From Pythium myriotylum (lineage: Eukaryota; Oomycota; Peronosporomycetes; Pythiales; Pythiaceae): a stretch of DNA of 64,000 bases. Both the position numbers and the translations under genes were made by a program. The notes beneath the pieces were generated by a model, which saw only the letters and a program-made list of their open reading frames with translations, was not told where the DNA came from and ran no database searches. Within the stretch, counting starts at the first letter, position 1. The number at the start of each line of letters is the position of its first letter. Shown here piece after piece: positions 53,564-64,000 of the stretch. The DNA lies in NCBI GenBank assembly GCA_023091665.1, contig JALJCQ010000011.1, positions 1,612,001-1,676,000 on the forward strand, read 5' to 3'.

Positions 53564-53807
53564 CCACCCATGTCTTTGGACTCTACATTACTCGACAGAC
53601 ATCCGACACCACCCCCACCAACACACGAAGTCTCGTCCCACGCATCCACGGCGCTCACATGCATTCCTTCTCTGGATGACGCTGGGAAGTCTGGGTACCC
53701 GTATGATGGGGAAACGACGCAATGGTAGCGGTGAAGGTAGTGGTGGCCGCGAGGGGTGTCCAGGCTGTGTTCTGGAGGTGATAGAAGGATGGAAAAGGAG
53801 TAAAATT

Positions 53808-53879
53808 TGAGGGATGAGGGGATCGAACCCCCGACCGCTGGGACTGGAATCCAGCGCTCTACCACTGAGCTAACCCCCC
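53808..53879 (-). tRNA. tRNA-Trp (CCA), unit 18
   Basis: G1-C72 form. Confidence 0.85.
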
Positions 53880-54028
53880 ACATTCGCTTTGCTCGACCAA
53901 CTCAACATACCATCGCATACACAGCGCTTGCGTCCCAAATACGCTTGGTCCTACCACAACCCACACACGGGACCACGCACAGCGCAGTACACGACCTCGT
54001 GCGCCATAAAACGCAACAAAACGGACGT

Positions 54029-54583
54029 GATGCTGGGTGAGTTGAGTGTTGGTTGGGTTGAAGCTGGGTTGGCTGAATGCCGGTTGGGTTGATGCTGGGT
54101 TGCTTGAATGCTGGTTGGGTTGAGGTTGGTGTCGGTGAGTGCTGGTTGGGTTGAGGTTGGTGTCGGTGAGTGCTGGTTGGGTTGAGGTTGGTGTCGGTGA
54201 GTGTTGGTTACCCAACGGTCTCGTGAGTGAAGGTTGGTGGCTGGGTGCCGTGAGTGTTGGTCACGGCGTGGGTTGATCAGCGGTGGGTTGATATTAGAGT
54301 CGACCGGGTGGCCGAGCTCTGGCGCGCGCTCTCCATGTGGTGAATGTCGGCTCTCCCGATGAAGCCGAAGGAAGCACGCATGGGATGCCGACTGGTCGGC
54401 GCGGTGGCGGCAGCGTCCCGATGCCAAGCTTCTTGCGCTTGGTCTTGGCTCTCGCAGCACCCTTGGTCATGGCGACTGGGTGTGGAGAGGGTCGGGGGTG
54501 ATGGGCTGGCAGCTGGGCTGGGTGCTTGGACTGGACACTTCTGGACTTGGTCACTTGAGGGGTAGCGAGCAAATTGCGAAGTA
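54029..54583 (-). mobile_element. Short element lacking its 3' part (deletion junction), unit 18
   Basis: The spacer after tRNA-Trp stops at ACGGACGT (54028) and joins the interior of a full-length short element at GATGCTGGG. The element's 3' end, the tRNA-Thr stub and about 170 bp of spacer are gone, and any older truncated copy with them. The 5' side and tRNA-Thr 54584 are intact. Confidence 0.85.
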
Positions 54584-54655
54584 GCCCCTATAGCTCAGTG
54601 GTAGAGCACTCGCTTCGTAAGCGAAAGGTCGGTGGTTCGATCCCGCTTGGGGGCA
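54584..54655 (+). tRNA. tRNA-Thr (CGT), unit 19
   Basis: Intact; 5' part of a short element upstream. Confidence 0.95.
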
Positions 54656-54969
54656 ATCTTTTTGCACACCCACACAAGACACGACCTCTCACACAACACC
54701 ACCCCTCTTCCCTCCACGTCCCGCGCTGCACCTGCTACCAGACATCAGGTTGACCAGCAACCACTGTCTCGGTTCTCGTCATCGCCACACTCAATGCCAT
54801 GGACTTACCACCACCGCCACCGAATACAAACCCGTATTCGAGTGTCCGCAACTTCCCCTTGACCACTCGGTATCCACAGAAGACGAATCCAACGATTTTC
54901 TAGACAGAGACAGGCATGGATATATGGATATGCAACTGGATCGATAGAACGACATACAGACAGCCGCGA

Positions 54970-54972
<3 letters not shown>

Positions 54973-55038
<66 letters not shown>
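54973..55038. repeat. AG microsatellite, 66 bp, unit 19
   Basis: Pure AG run. Confidence 0.95.
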
Positions 55039-55044
<6 letters not shown>

Positions 55045-55649
55045 AGCGCAGCGCGATACATAGGACACATTTCCCTGCGCTATCAATATACCTGGGCCTC
55101 GCTAGTGTGGCCATCCAGCATCCAGCCCACCGAATATCACACTACTGTCACACGCACACACACGAGGTGAGAGGTGACGTCGTGATGCAATATCCTATGT
55201 ATGTGTCCCAAGACACCTTTGACCTTACCTCCCCCTCTGACCATGCGCCATCGCCCATCAATCAACCAGCAGCAGCATCCAGCAGGATCCAGGAATCCCA
55301 CCGACGGCTGGGGTGAAACACGCTGCGTGTTGACGCATGAATGCAAAGAGTCTAGGCGTTGCACAGCAGCACGTAGTGCGCCATCGGCTGGCCACGGTCG
55401 ATCCGAGCCGTTCCGGCTGGGTCTGCAGTCTAACTCGTTTGTTGCTTTTGCAAACAGATGCGTCGAAGACAACAGCCTATTTGGAGCAGTGGTCCGAGTT
55501 GATAGAGATGCAAGCATGAAGAGTCGGATGGTTGATGTGCATTCTAACGCGCGTGGTGAACGGCGGCGAGCGTGGTTTGTTTTGGTGTGTTGTAGGTGTA
55601 GGGTTTCGTTGGTGGGCGGGAATGCAGTGTGTGGGGTGCGTAGATCGGA

Positions 55650-55730
55650 GACAGCTTGGCCGAGTGGTTAAGGCGCTAGCCTGCTAAGTTAGTGGGGCAA
55701 CCCGCGTGAGTTCGAATCTCACAGCTGTCG
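55650..55730 (+). tRNA. tRNA-Ser (GCT), unit 19
   Basis: Anticodon GCT. Confidence 0.95.
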
Positions 55731-55884
55731 TCTTTTTCCCAGCCTCCCACTCCGACCTCGGCTCTGTCTCCTCAATTCCTCTTGCACTGGTCGTGATTCG
55801 CACAGAACCTTTTTGTGCCCAAGTGGTTCTCGATGCGTATACCAACGCAAGCACCTAAGGCAGGCGTGCTCCTGTGAAGCCTAG

Positions 55885-55908
55885 GAACCACTTCGGTGGT
55901 CATCCGCA

Positions 55909-55939
<31 letters not shown>

Positions 55940-55989
55940 GGCCCCTGCGCAAGGATGACACGCATAAATCGAGAAGTATCGCACTTTTT
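55885..55989 (+). ncRNA. U6: U6 snRNA, unit 19
   Basis: Copy of the unit 1 gene. Confidence 0.95.
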
Positions 55990-56233
55990 CCACCCATGTC
56001 TTTGGACTCTACATTACTCGACAGACATCCGACACCACCCCCACCAACACACGAAGTCTCGTCCCACGCATCCACGGCGCTCACATGCATTCCTTCTCTG
56101 GATGACGCTGGGAAGTCTGGGTACCCGTATGATGGGGAAACGACGCAATGGTAGCGGTGAAGGTAGTGGTGGCCGCGAGGGGTGTCCAGGCTGTGTTCTG
56201 GAGGTGATAGAAGGATGGAAAAGGAGTAAAATT

Positions 56234-56305
56234 TGAGGGATGAGGGGATCGAACCCCCGACCGCTGGGACTGGAATCCAGCGCTCTACCACTGAGCTAAC
56301 CCCCC
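56234..56305 (-). tRNA. tRNA-Trp (CCA), unit 19
   Basis: G1-C72 form. Confidence 0.85.
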
Positions 56306-56640
56306 ACATTCGCTTTGCTCGACCAACTCAACATACCATCGCATACACAGCGCTTGCGTCCCAAATACGCTTGGTCCTACCACAACCCACACACGGGACC
56401 ACGCACAGCGCAGTACACGACCTCGTGCGCCATAAAACGCAACAAAACGGACGTCTGATCTCGTAGATCGAAGCACACAGTGGTGTATGTGGAGTGACGA
56501 GGGTAAGGCCTGTGTGTGGTCGTGGTTGACGGTGAGTGTGTGAGTTTGTGTTGTTTCTGTGTTTGTAGGTGTAATGTGTAGTTTGGCGTTTTGTGTTTGT
56601 GCTGATGCCTGCGCAGGACGTGCAGCCCCTATAGCTCAGT

Positions 56641-56874
56641 TTCAAGGCGTCTGTATTGCTGCACTAGCATTTACGACTGACTTCTAACTGCTCGCTAATC
56701 CCGTGCGGGTTTTATGTTGCTAAGGTTCGGTTGAGTCTCGTGGTTGGCTGGTCGGTTTGTGCTGAGAGGATGAATCCTTGCGTCATGGTTCGTTGGGTTG
56801 TTGAGGTGGTTGTTCTGTTGTCGTTGAAGCTGGGTACTGGGTTAACTTGACCTTCATTTGCTGGTTTGCTGGTA
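56641..56874 (-). mobile_element. Short element, 234-bp truncated, unit 19
   Basis: Stub 56625-56640; intact tRNA-Thr at 56875. Confidence 0.85.
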
Positions 56875-56946
56875 GCCCCTATAGCTCAGTGGTAGAGCAC
56901 TCGCTTCGTAAGCGAAAGGTCGGTGGTTCGATCCCGCTTGGGGGCA
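56875..56946 (+). tRNA. tRNA-Thr (CGT), unit 20
   Basis: Intact; 234-bp element upstream. Confidence 0.95.
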
Positions 56947-57260
56947 ATCTTTTTGCACACCCACACAAGACACGACCTCTCACACAACACCACCCCTCTT
57001 CCCTCCACGTCCCGCGCTGCACCTGCTACCAGACATCAGGTTGACCAGCAACCACTGTCTCGGTTCTCGTCATCGCCACACTCAATGCCATGGACTTACC
57101 ACCACCGCCACCGAATACAAACCCGTATTCGAGTGTCCGCAACTTCCCCTTGACCACTCGGTATCCACAGAAGACGAATCCAACGATTTTCTAGACAGAG
57201 ACAGGCATGGATATATGGATATGCAACTGGATCGATAGAACGACATACAGACAGCCGCGA

Positions 57261-57263
<3 letters not shown>

Positions 57264-57327
<64 letters not shown>
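57264..57327. repeat. AG microsatellite, 64 bp, unit 20
   Basis: Same length as unit 21. Confidence 0.95.
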
Positions 57328-57333
<6 letters not shown>

Positions 57334-57938
57334 AGCGCAGCGCGATACATAGGACACATTTCCCTGCGCTATCAATATACCTGGGCCTCGCTAGTGTGGC
57401 CATCCAGCATCCAGCCCACCGAATATCACACTACTGTCACACGCACACACACGAGGTGAGAGGTGACGTCGTGATGCAATATCCTATGTATGTGTCCCAA
57501 GACACCTTTGACCTTACCTCCCCCTCTGACCATGCGCCATCGCCCATCAATCAACCAGCAGCAGCATCCAGCAGGATCCAGGAATCCCACCGACGGCTGG
57601 GGTGAAACACGCTGCGTGTTGACGCATGAATGCAAAGAGTCTAGGCGTTGCACAGCAGCACGTAGTGCGCCATCGGCTGGCCACGGTCGATCCGAGCCGT
57701 TCCGGCTGGGTCTGCAGTCTAACTCGTTTGTTGCTTTTGCAAACAGATGCGTCGAAGACAACAGCCTATTTGGAGCAGTGGTCCGAGTTGATAGAGATGC
57801 AAGCATGAAGAGTCGGATGGTTGATGTGCATTCTAACGCGCGTGGTGAACGGCGGCGAGCGTGGTTTGTTTTGGTGTGTTGTAGGTGTAGGGTTTCGTTG
57901 GTGGGCGGGAATGCAGTGTGTGGGGTGCGTAGATCGGA

Positions 57939-58019
57939 GACAGCTTGGCCGAGTGGTTAAGGCGCTAGCCTGCTAAGTTAGTGGGGCAACCCGCGTGAGT
58001 TCGAATCTCACAGCTGTCG
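57939..58019 (+). tRNA. tRNA-Ser (GCT), unit 20
   Basis: Anticodon GCT. Confidence 0.95.
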
Positions 58020-58173
58020 TCTTTTTCCCAGCCTCCCACTCCGACCTCGGCTCTGTCTCCTCAATTCCTCTTGCACTGGTCGTGATTCGCACAGAACCTT
58101 TTTGTGCCCAAGTGGTTCTCGATGCGTATACCAACGCAAGCACCTAAGGCAGGCGTGCTCCTGTGAAGCCTAG

Positions 58174-58197
58174 GAACCACTTCGGTGGTCATCCGCA

Positions 58198-58228
<31 letters not shown>

Positions 58229-58278
58229 GGCCCCTGCGCAAGGATGACACGCATAAATCGAGAAGTATCGCACTTTTT
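58174..58278 (+). ncRNA. U6: U6 snRNA, unit 20
   Basis: Copy of the unit 1 gene. Confidence 0.95.
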
Positions 58279-58522
58279 CCACCCATGTCTTTGGACTCTA
58301 CATTACTCGACAGACATCCGACACCACCCCCACCAACACACGAAGTCTCGTCCCACGCATCCACGGCGCTCACATGCATTCCTTCTCTGGATGACGCTGG
58401 GAAGTCTGGGTACCCGTATGATGGGGAAACGACGCAATGGTAGCGGTGAAGGTAGTGGTGGCCGCGAGGGGTGTCCAGGCTGTGTTCTGGAGGTGATAGA
58501 AGGATGGAAAAGGAGTAAAATT

Positions 58523-58594
58523 TGAGGGATGAGGGGATCGAACCCCCGACCGCTGGGACTGGAATCCAGCGCTCTACCACTGAGCTAACCCCCC
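58523..58594 (-). tRNA. tRNA-Trp (CCA), unit 20
   Basis: G1-C72 form. Confidence 0.85.
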
Positions 58595-58929
58595 ACATTC
58601 GCTTTGCTCGACCAACTCAACATACCATCGCATACACAGCGCTTGCGTCCCAAATACGCTTGGTCCTACCACAACCCACACACGGGACCACGCACAGCGC
58701 AGTACACGACCTCGTGCGCCATAAAACGCAACAAAACGGACGTCTGATCTCGTAGATCGAAGCACACAGTGGTGTATGTGGAGTGACGAGGGTAAGGCCT
58801 GTGTGTGGTCGTGGTTGACGGTGAGTGTGTGAGTTTGTGTTGTTTCTGTGTTTGTAGGTGTAATGTGTAGTTTGGCGTTTTGTGTTTGTGCTGATGCCTG
58901 CGCAGGACGTGCAGCCCCTATAGCTCAGT

Positions 58930-59163
58930 TTCAAGGCGTCTGTATTGCTGCACTAGCATTTACGACTGACTTCTAACTGCTCGCTAATCCCGTGCGGGTT
59001 TTATGTTGCTAAGGTTCGGTTGAGTCTCGTGGTTGGCTGGTCGGTTTGTGCTGAGAGGATGAATCCTTGCGTCATGGTTCGTTGGGTTGTTGAGGTGGTT
59101 GTTCTGTTGTCGTTGAAGCTGGGTACTGGGTTAACTTGACCTTCATTTGCTGGTTTGCTGGTA
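58930..59163 (-). mobile_element. Short element, 234-bp truncated, unit 20
   Basis: Stub 58914-58929; intact tRNA-Thr at 59164. Confidence 0.85.
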
Positions 59164-59235
59164 GCCCCTATAGCTCAGTGGTAGAGCACTCGCTTCGTAA
59201 GCGAAAGGTCGGTGGTTCGATCCCGCTTGGGGGCA
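59164..59235 (+). tRNA. tRNA-Thr (CGT), unit 21
   Basis: Intact; 234-bp element upstream. Last tRNA-Thr in the window. Confidence 0.95.
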
Positions 59236-59549
59236 ATCTTTTTGCACACCCACACAAGACACGACCTCTCACACAACACCACCCCTCTTCCCTCCACGTC
59301 CCGCGCTGCACCTGCTACCAGACATCAGGTTGACCAGCAACCACTGTCTCGGTTCTCGTCATCGCCACACTCAATGCCATGGACTTACCACCACCGCCAC
59401 CGAATACAAACCCGTATTCGAGTGTCCGCAACTTCCCCTTGACCACTCGGTATCCACAGAAGACGAATCCAACGATTTTCTAGACAGAGACAGGCATGGA
59501 TATATGGATATGCAACTGGATCGATAGAACGACATACAGACAGCCGCGA

Positions 59550-59552
<3 letters not shown>

Positions 59553-59616
<64 letters not shown>
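59553..59616. repeat. AG microsatellite, 64 bp, unit 21
   Basis: Pure AG run. Confidence 0.95.
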
Positions 59617-59622
<6 letters not shown>

Positions 59623-60227
59623 AGCGCAGCGCGATACATAGGACACATTTCCCTGCGCTATCAATATACCTGGGCCTCGCTAGTGTGGCCATCCAGCATC
59701 CAGCCCACCGAATATCACACTACTGTCACACGCACACACACGAGGTGAGAGGTGACGTCGTGATGCAATATCCTATGTATGTGTCCCAAGACACCTTTGA
59801 CCTTACCTCCCCCTCTGACCATGCGCCATCGCCCATCAATCAACCAGCAGCAGCATCCAGCAGGATCCAGGAATCCCACCGACGGCTGGGGTGAAACACG
59901 CTGCGTGTTGACGCATGAATGCAAAGAGTCTAGGCGTTGCACAGCAGCACGTAGTGCGCCATCGGCTGGCCACGGTCGATCCGAGCCGTTCCGGCTGGGT
60001 CTGCAGTCTAACTCGTTTGTTGCTTTTGCAAACAGATGCGTCGAAGACAACAGCCTATTTGGAGCAGTGGTCCGAGTTGATAGAGATGCAAGCATGAAGA
60101 GTCGGATGGTTGATGTGCATTCTAACGCGCGTGGTGAACGGCGGCGAGCGTGGTTTGTTTTGGTGTGTTGTAGGTGTAGGGTTTCGTTGGTGGGCGGGAA
60201 TGCAGTGTGTGGGGTGCGTAGATCGGA

Positions 60228-60308
60228 GACAGCTTGGCCGAGTGGTTAAGGCGCTAGCCTGCTAAGTTAGTGGGGCAACCCGCGTGAGTTCGAATCTCAC
60301 AGCTGTCG
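60228..60308 (+). tRNA. tRNA-Ser (GCT), unit 21
   Basis: Anticodon GCT. Confidence 0.95.
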
Positions 60309-60462
60309 TCTTTTTCCCAGCCTCCCACTCCGACCTCGGCTCTGTCTCCTCAATTCCTCTTGCACTGGTCGTGATTCGCACAGAACCTTTTTGTGCCCAA
60401 GTGGTTCTCGATGCGTATACCAACGCAAGCACCTAAGGCAGGCGTGCTCCTGTGAAGCCTAG

Positions 60463-60486
60463 GAACCACTTCGGTGGTCATCCGCA

Positions 60487-60517
<31 letters not shown>

Positions 60518-60567
60518 GGCCCCTGCGCAAGGATGACACGCATAAATCGAGAAGTATCGCACTTTTT
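60463..60567 (+). ncRNA. U6: U6 snRNA, unit 21
   Basis: Copy of the unit 1 gene. Confidence 0.95.
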
Positions 60568-60811
60568 CCACCCATGTCTTTGGACTCTACATTACTCGAC
60601 AGACATCCGACACCACCCCCACCAACACACGAAGTCTCGTCCCACGCATCCACGGCGCTCACATGCATTCCTTCTCTGGATGACGCTGGGAAGTCTGGGT
60701 ACCCGTATGATGGGGAAACGACGCAATGGTAGCGGTGAAGGTAGTGGTGGCCGCGAGGGGTGTCCAGGCTGTGTTCTGGAGGTGATAGAAGGATGGAAAA
60801 GGAGTAAAATT

Positions 60812-60883
60812 TGAGGGATGAGGGGATCGAACCCCCGACCGCTGGGACTGGAATCCAGCGCTCTACCACTGAGCTAACCCCCC
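60812..60883 (-). tRNA. tRNA-Trp (CCA), unit 21, with LINE copy B at its 5' end
   Basis: Complete gene. LINE copy B begins at the base next to tRNA nucleotide 1, so the usual 5' flank (ACATTCGC...) is replaced by the LINE 5' end. The internal promoter is intact. Confidence 0.85.
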
Positions 60884-60977
60884 CACTTCTCGTTTTGCCT
60901 CGTCGAGCACAAGTCGATCCAAGCAAACAGCCGAAGTAACCAGCCAACCAGCCTCCCAGCCTTCCCGTCGAACGAAG
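60884..60977 (+). other. 5' UTR of LINE copy B
   Basis: About 94 bp matching copy A with a few substitutions; no promoter motif recognised. Confidence 0.7.
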
Positions 60978-63695
60978 ATGAAGCCAGCGAACCAGATCGA
61001 CTCGGCTCGCCCATCCCCCTCCGACCTCGACTTTGTGGGTGAGAACCCTCCCGCGCAGCTGCTCCGTCCCGTCTCTGCACAAGATTCGGGAAGTCTCACG
61101 CATTGTGAGCCACCATCTGGTCTGGATGGTGCCAGTAACACTGCCGACGACTCTGCGACGCCTGCGCCCGTATCTCACGTGACTTCGAAGTCAGTGAATG
61201 CGCAAGCCCCAGTCAGCTCCGGCACGACGGCTACCTCCGCGGTCGACGACGCCGACGCTCCTTCAACCGCCGACGGACCCGCCTCTACCGCCCGCATCGT
61301 GGATGTCGGTGCCGGTATGACGGTGCTCGTGACAGGCTCCGCTCCGGTGGCGTCTGGTGTCGAGATCTCCGTTGCGCTTTCCAGTTCGACCGACTCGCCC
61401 GCGAACACTGGGACTACTGCTGTCTCCGGTGGCGACGGTGACGACGACGACTTGATGATGGCGGCGACCTCGCTCCAGCTCAGTCTCGCCTCAAGCCCCG
61501 ACGAATCAACTGTTGAAGACTCGACTACGACTGATTCGACCCCGGATCCGATTCCGGATGCTCAGCAACCGCCTGCCAGTGCGGCAGGTGCGACGCCTTC
61601 GCTTGGTGCTCTTCTACGCCGTCCAACCGAGATTCGCCGTGACAGAACTCCCGTCTCGGCGACCAGTCGTGTGGTGCTGCCTCGACCGTGTGCTGCGGAT
61701 ATCGAAGCGATTGACGCGCTGTACGAGAACGGTGGCGACTGGGCCTCGCTCTTCACGTCAGTTGAACAAGCGCGCCCGTACGAGCTCCCGCGCGCTCGTT
61801 ACGTGATGACCATCGACACTGGTCGCGCGTTCGAGCGTACCGGCATCAACAAGATCATGGCGTCTTTTCTCAAGGACAACGGGAACCCCGTGGTCACCGA
61901 GCAGATCAAGCTTCAAGAACTCGGCCAGATCTCCAAGGGTCGTGGCGGAGAAATCCGCGTCAAGGTCAAGTCACGTGCTGCGTGCGAACGCCTTGCGCGT
62001 CAGGAAGTCAAGATCCTCGGTGGCAAGTACATGTTCCAAGACTTCGACGTCCTCGCCGATCGCTTCTACATCGACATCTCGAGCGTCGACAGCAACTTCG
62101 ACAACGAAGGTCTTCTGCGCGCGTTCTTCGACATCGGCAGCGAGCCGATTTACGACACGTTCCGCGACGTCAACCTCGCGTCCGGAATGACGACAGCAAC
62201 GTGGCGCGTCTACTTTCGAAGTGCGACGTGCCCACGAGCGCTGTGTGTGCAAGGCTTCACGTGCGACCAAGTCATCTTCGGCAACCGCATGTACCCAGCT
62301 TTGGCGCGCGACGCCGCGTTCCCGTCCCAGCGACGTGGTTTCGGTCAGGTGTCGCCACACGCTTTGGACTTGGACAAGATCAACCAGCCTACTCCGCCAG
62401 CACCAGTGCAACCGTCCGAGCCGGCTGCTCCGACTTCGTACGCAGACGCGGTGAAGAACGGTGTCTCGCAAGCGGAGTCCAAGTCGCAAGACTCTGCAAG
62501 CGTCATCTCGGTCGGTACGCACGCGGGATCGCTGTTGACGCCTCCGGGTAGTCCGCAGCCTGGAGCCAAGTCTCTGCCGCCGCCGCCACCGCCGCTCGGT
62601 CTGTCCGCGTCCAACGCAGATCGTCCGGAAAACGGAACCAAATCGACCAAGTCCAAGGGCAAGCGCTCGCGTTACGCCGACGACTTTGCCGACATGTTAC
62701 AGAAGGCGCGACCGAAGCCCGTGCAAGGCATCGCGACAAGCAACTACTTCGAAGTGTTGAACTCCATCGAGTTCGAACTCGACTGCTGCAATGCGGCGCT
62801 CAACGAGTCGAGCCTGCCGCGGTTCCAGGTCGTGCCTCGCAAGGTCAAGGGTCCCGACACGATCAAGACCAGCAAGGAGTCGAGTCACTTCTTGACCAAG
62901 CACCACACTCTGGTCATGAAGACGAAGGAACCGACGTCAATCCAAGAGATCCTCGCCGAACTCGAGACGACCGAGCCCACCGCCGACCTCCAGCTCCAGT
63001 CGAACCATATCGCTGCAGCGGACGTTCGTGCGGAATCACTTCGGAAGACTCTCCGCAACACGGCCAACCCGGACACGATCGGCCATCTTGCAGGTGGGAA
63101 GTCTCCGCTCGCGTTCAACTCCGTGCTGCTCGGTGAGATGAGTGACCTCAGCGGCAACGTCAAGGAACTCGCACAGCTCCACATGATCAATCGTGTGTTG
63201 AGCGCGACTGATCCAAACTCGTGTACGACCTTCGCGCACAAGTGGGCTGCGCACTACGGTGAGAAGCTGCCGAAGGATCGCAATGACATCTTCAAGATGA
63301 CGGGACGGTGGTATCGTGATGAGCGGATGTCGGCGCTCTTGCGAGCCACGTGCGCGCTCTCGTTGTTCGAGTTGATGCTCATGTGCACGGCGCCGCAGAT
63401 CTTCCAGAGCGACATGTGGATCCACCGCCTCACCGGAGCTCCAGTCGGGTGGATTCCAGCACTCAACGGTCGTTTGCTCCACCCCAACGTGCTGTTGGCA
63501 CTGCTGCGCTCCGACTTGGGCGCGCAGATCTTCGCCGTGTGGGAGAAGATCCAGTGGCAAGGCGAGCTTCTCGACGACCTCGAGTATCTTCGCACGTGCG
63601 GCTTGTACTTCTCCGACGACGAAGCGGTTCTCCAGCTCACGTCTGTCAACGGTGTCGCGGCCCTAGGTGCCGGACCGCTCTGCCTCAACTGCTAA
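60978..63695 (+). CDS. LINE ORF1 protein (905 aa), copy B
   Basis: Same length and layout as copy A ORF1, with only about a dozen residue changes: P/L, A/N and P/S near residues 49-61, D/G in the acidic run, S/N in IFGSRMYP, K/Q before PTPPAP, Q/H in WIQRL, and A/S and D/N near the C-terminus. Stop TAA at 63693-63695. Intact, so this copy may still make functional ORF1 protein. Confidence 0.87.
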   Translation: MKPANQIDSARPSPSDLDFVGENPPAQLLRPVSAQDSGSLTHCEPPSGLDGASNTADDSATPAPVSHVTSKSVNAQAPVSSGTTATSAVDDADAPSTADGPASTARIVDVGAGMTVLVTGSAPVASGVEISVALSSSTDSPANTGTTAVSGGDGDDDDLMMAATSLQLSLASSPDESTVEDSTTTDSTPDPIPDAQQPPASAAGATPSLGALLRRPTEIRRDRTPVSATSRVVLPRPCAADIEAIDALYENGGDWASLFTSVEQARPYELPRARYVMTIDTGRAFERTGINKIMASFLKDNGNPVVTEQIKLQELGQISKGRGGEIRVKVKSRAACERLARQEVKILGGKYMFQDFDVLADRFYIDISSVDSNFDNEGLLRAFFDIGSEPIYDTFRDVNLASGMTTATWRVYFRSATCPRALCVQGFTCDQVIFGNRMYPALARDAAFPSQRRGFGQVSPHALDLDKINQPTPPAPVQPSEPAAPTSYADAVKNGVSQAESKSQDSASVISVGTHAGSLLTPPGSPQPGAKSLPPPPPPLGLSASNADRPENGTKSTKSKGKRSRYADDFADMLQKARPKPVQGIATSNYFEVLNSIEFELDCCNAALNESSLPRFQVVPRKVKGPDTIKTSKESSHFLTKHHTLVMKTKEPTSIQEILAELETTEPTADLQLQSNHIAAADVRAESLRKTLRNTANPDTIGHLAGGKSPLAFNSVLLGEMSDLSGNVKELAQLHMINRVLSATDPNSCTTFAHKWAAHYGEKLPKDRNDIFKMTGRWYRDERMSALLRATCALSLFELMLMCTAPQIFQSDMWIHRLTGAPVGWIPALNGRLLHPNVLLALLRSDLGAQIFAVWEKIQWQGELLDDLEYLRTCGLYFSDDEAVLQLTSVNGVAALGAGPLCLNC

Positions 63696-64000
63696 AGCGG
63701 TCGAGGCGGACGCGGCCGAGGTCTCGTGGGAGAACATCAGTCTGTTGACGGTGAACACCAACGGGATCAAGAAGAACGGCCCCCTGTTGATCGAGAACCA
63801 GCTCATCAAGAACAGTCTCTCGTGCGTCCAAGAGACCAAGCTGCGCGACTCGCATCATCTTGCAACGCTCCAATTCCACCATGACTCCAGATTTCAACAC
63901 CGCCTCTTCGTCAGCGACACCAACGCGCACAGTCAAGTTGCCGTTGCTGCACGATCGGGTGGCGTCATGACCGTGCTCCGCTCCGACTTCCCCGGCTTTC
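63667..64000 (+). CDS. LINE ORF2, N-terminal part, copy B (partial)
   Basis: Begins at the GTG matching copy A, overlapping ORF1 by 29 nt in the +1 frame, and stays open for 111 codons to the window end. Endonuclease motifs TVNTNG and QETK are present. Small changes from copy A include H to P at GHLL and P to Q in the AHSP region. The RT and tail are outside the window, so whether this copy lacks the frameshift of copy A is unknown. Confidence 0.85.
   Translation, partial: MPDRSASTAKAVEADAAEVSWENISLLTVNTNGIKKNGPLLIENQLIKNSLSCVQETKLRDSHHLATLQFHHDSRFQHRLFVSDTNAHSQVAVAARSGGVMTVLRSDFPGF

Larger units (their letters stand above)
60884..64000 (+). mobile_element. LINE copy B, 5' part (runs off the right edge)
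   Basis: Plus strand, same family as copy A: 5' UTR (60884-60977), complete ORF1 and the start of ORF2. Its 5' end (CACTTCTCG) is head to head with tRNA-Trp, exactly at tRNA nucleotide 1, the same relation as copy A to tRNA-Thr. The predicted right duplication (tRNA-Trp nucleotides 1-16) lies outside the window. Confidence 0.9.

Overview
The window is eukaryotic nuclear DNA, probably from a protist or fungus-like organism. It holds a spliceosomal U6 snRNA gene, type-3-independent Pol III tRNA genes ending in T-runs, AG microsatellites, non-LTR (LINE) retrotransposons and part of an LTR retrotransposon. I found no host protein-coding gene. The lineage cannot be fixed by reading alone; the style of the LINE ORF1 protein suggests an oomycete/stramenopile-like genome, but this is a low-confidence impression.

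The backbone is a tandem array (1667-60883) of 21 near-identical units. Each unit has the same order: tRNA-Thr(CGT) on +, an AG microsatellite, tRNA-Ser(GCT) on +, U6 snRNA on +, and tRNA-Trp(CCA) on -. The basic unit is about 2.0 kb (units 2-4: 1995, 2003 and 2003 bp). All other length variation comes from the AG tract and from retroelements lodged at the tRNA-Thr gene.

The most interesting content is a site-specific retroelement system that uses tRNA genes as its target. A 7.35-kb LINE (copy A, 12486-19835, minus strand) has an ORF1, an APE-type endonuclease plus reverse transcriptase ORF2, and a zinc-finger tail. It is bounded on both sides by a 16-bp duplication equal to tRNA-Thr positions 1-16. 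The first-strand nick is therefore inferred after tRNA nucleotide 16 (D loop, inside the A box), and the second cut at the tRNA 5' end. Because the duplication restores nucleotides 1-16, the tRNA gene survives each insertion. A second LINE (copy B, from 60884, plus strand, running off the window) sits in exactly the same geometry against tRNA-Trp, which shares the 17-nt D-arm sequence TAGCTCAGTGGTAGAGC. A third LINE 5' fragment (copy C, 1444-1666) is cut by an LTR retrotransposon (1-1443).

A short non-autonomous element (about 764-794 bp full length, many 234-bp and two 34-bp 5'-truncated copies) uses the same target and the same orientation. It shares the LINE's first bases and its last 17 bases, and it has a structurally equivalent hairpin just before the tail. 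Insertions are stacked, each adding a new 16-nt tRNA stub, so the array preserves an insertion order. Identical truncation points in many units show that unit duplication then spread the insertions.

Other points of note are one tRNA-Ser copy with an Asn anticodon (23940-24020), a tRNA-like relic inside the LINE 3' region, an ORF1/ORF2 overlap without an ATG for ORF2, and a frameshift at a G8 run in ORF2 of copy A.
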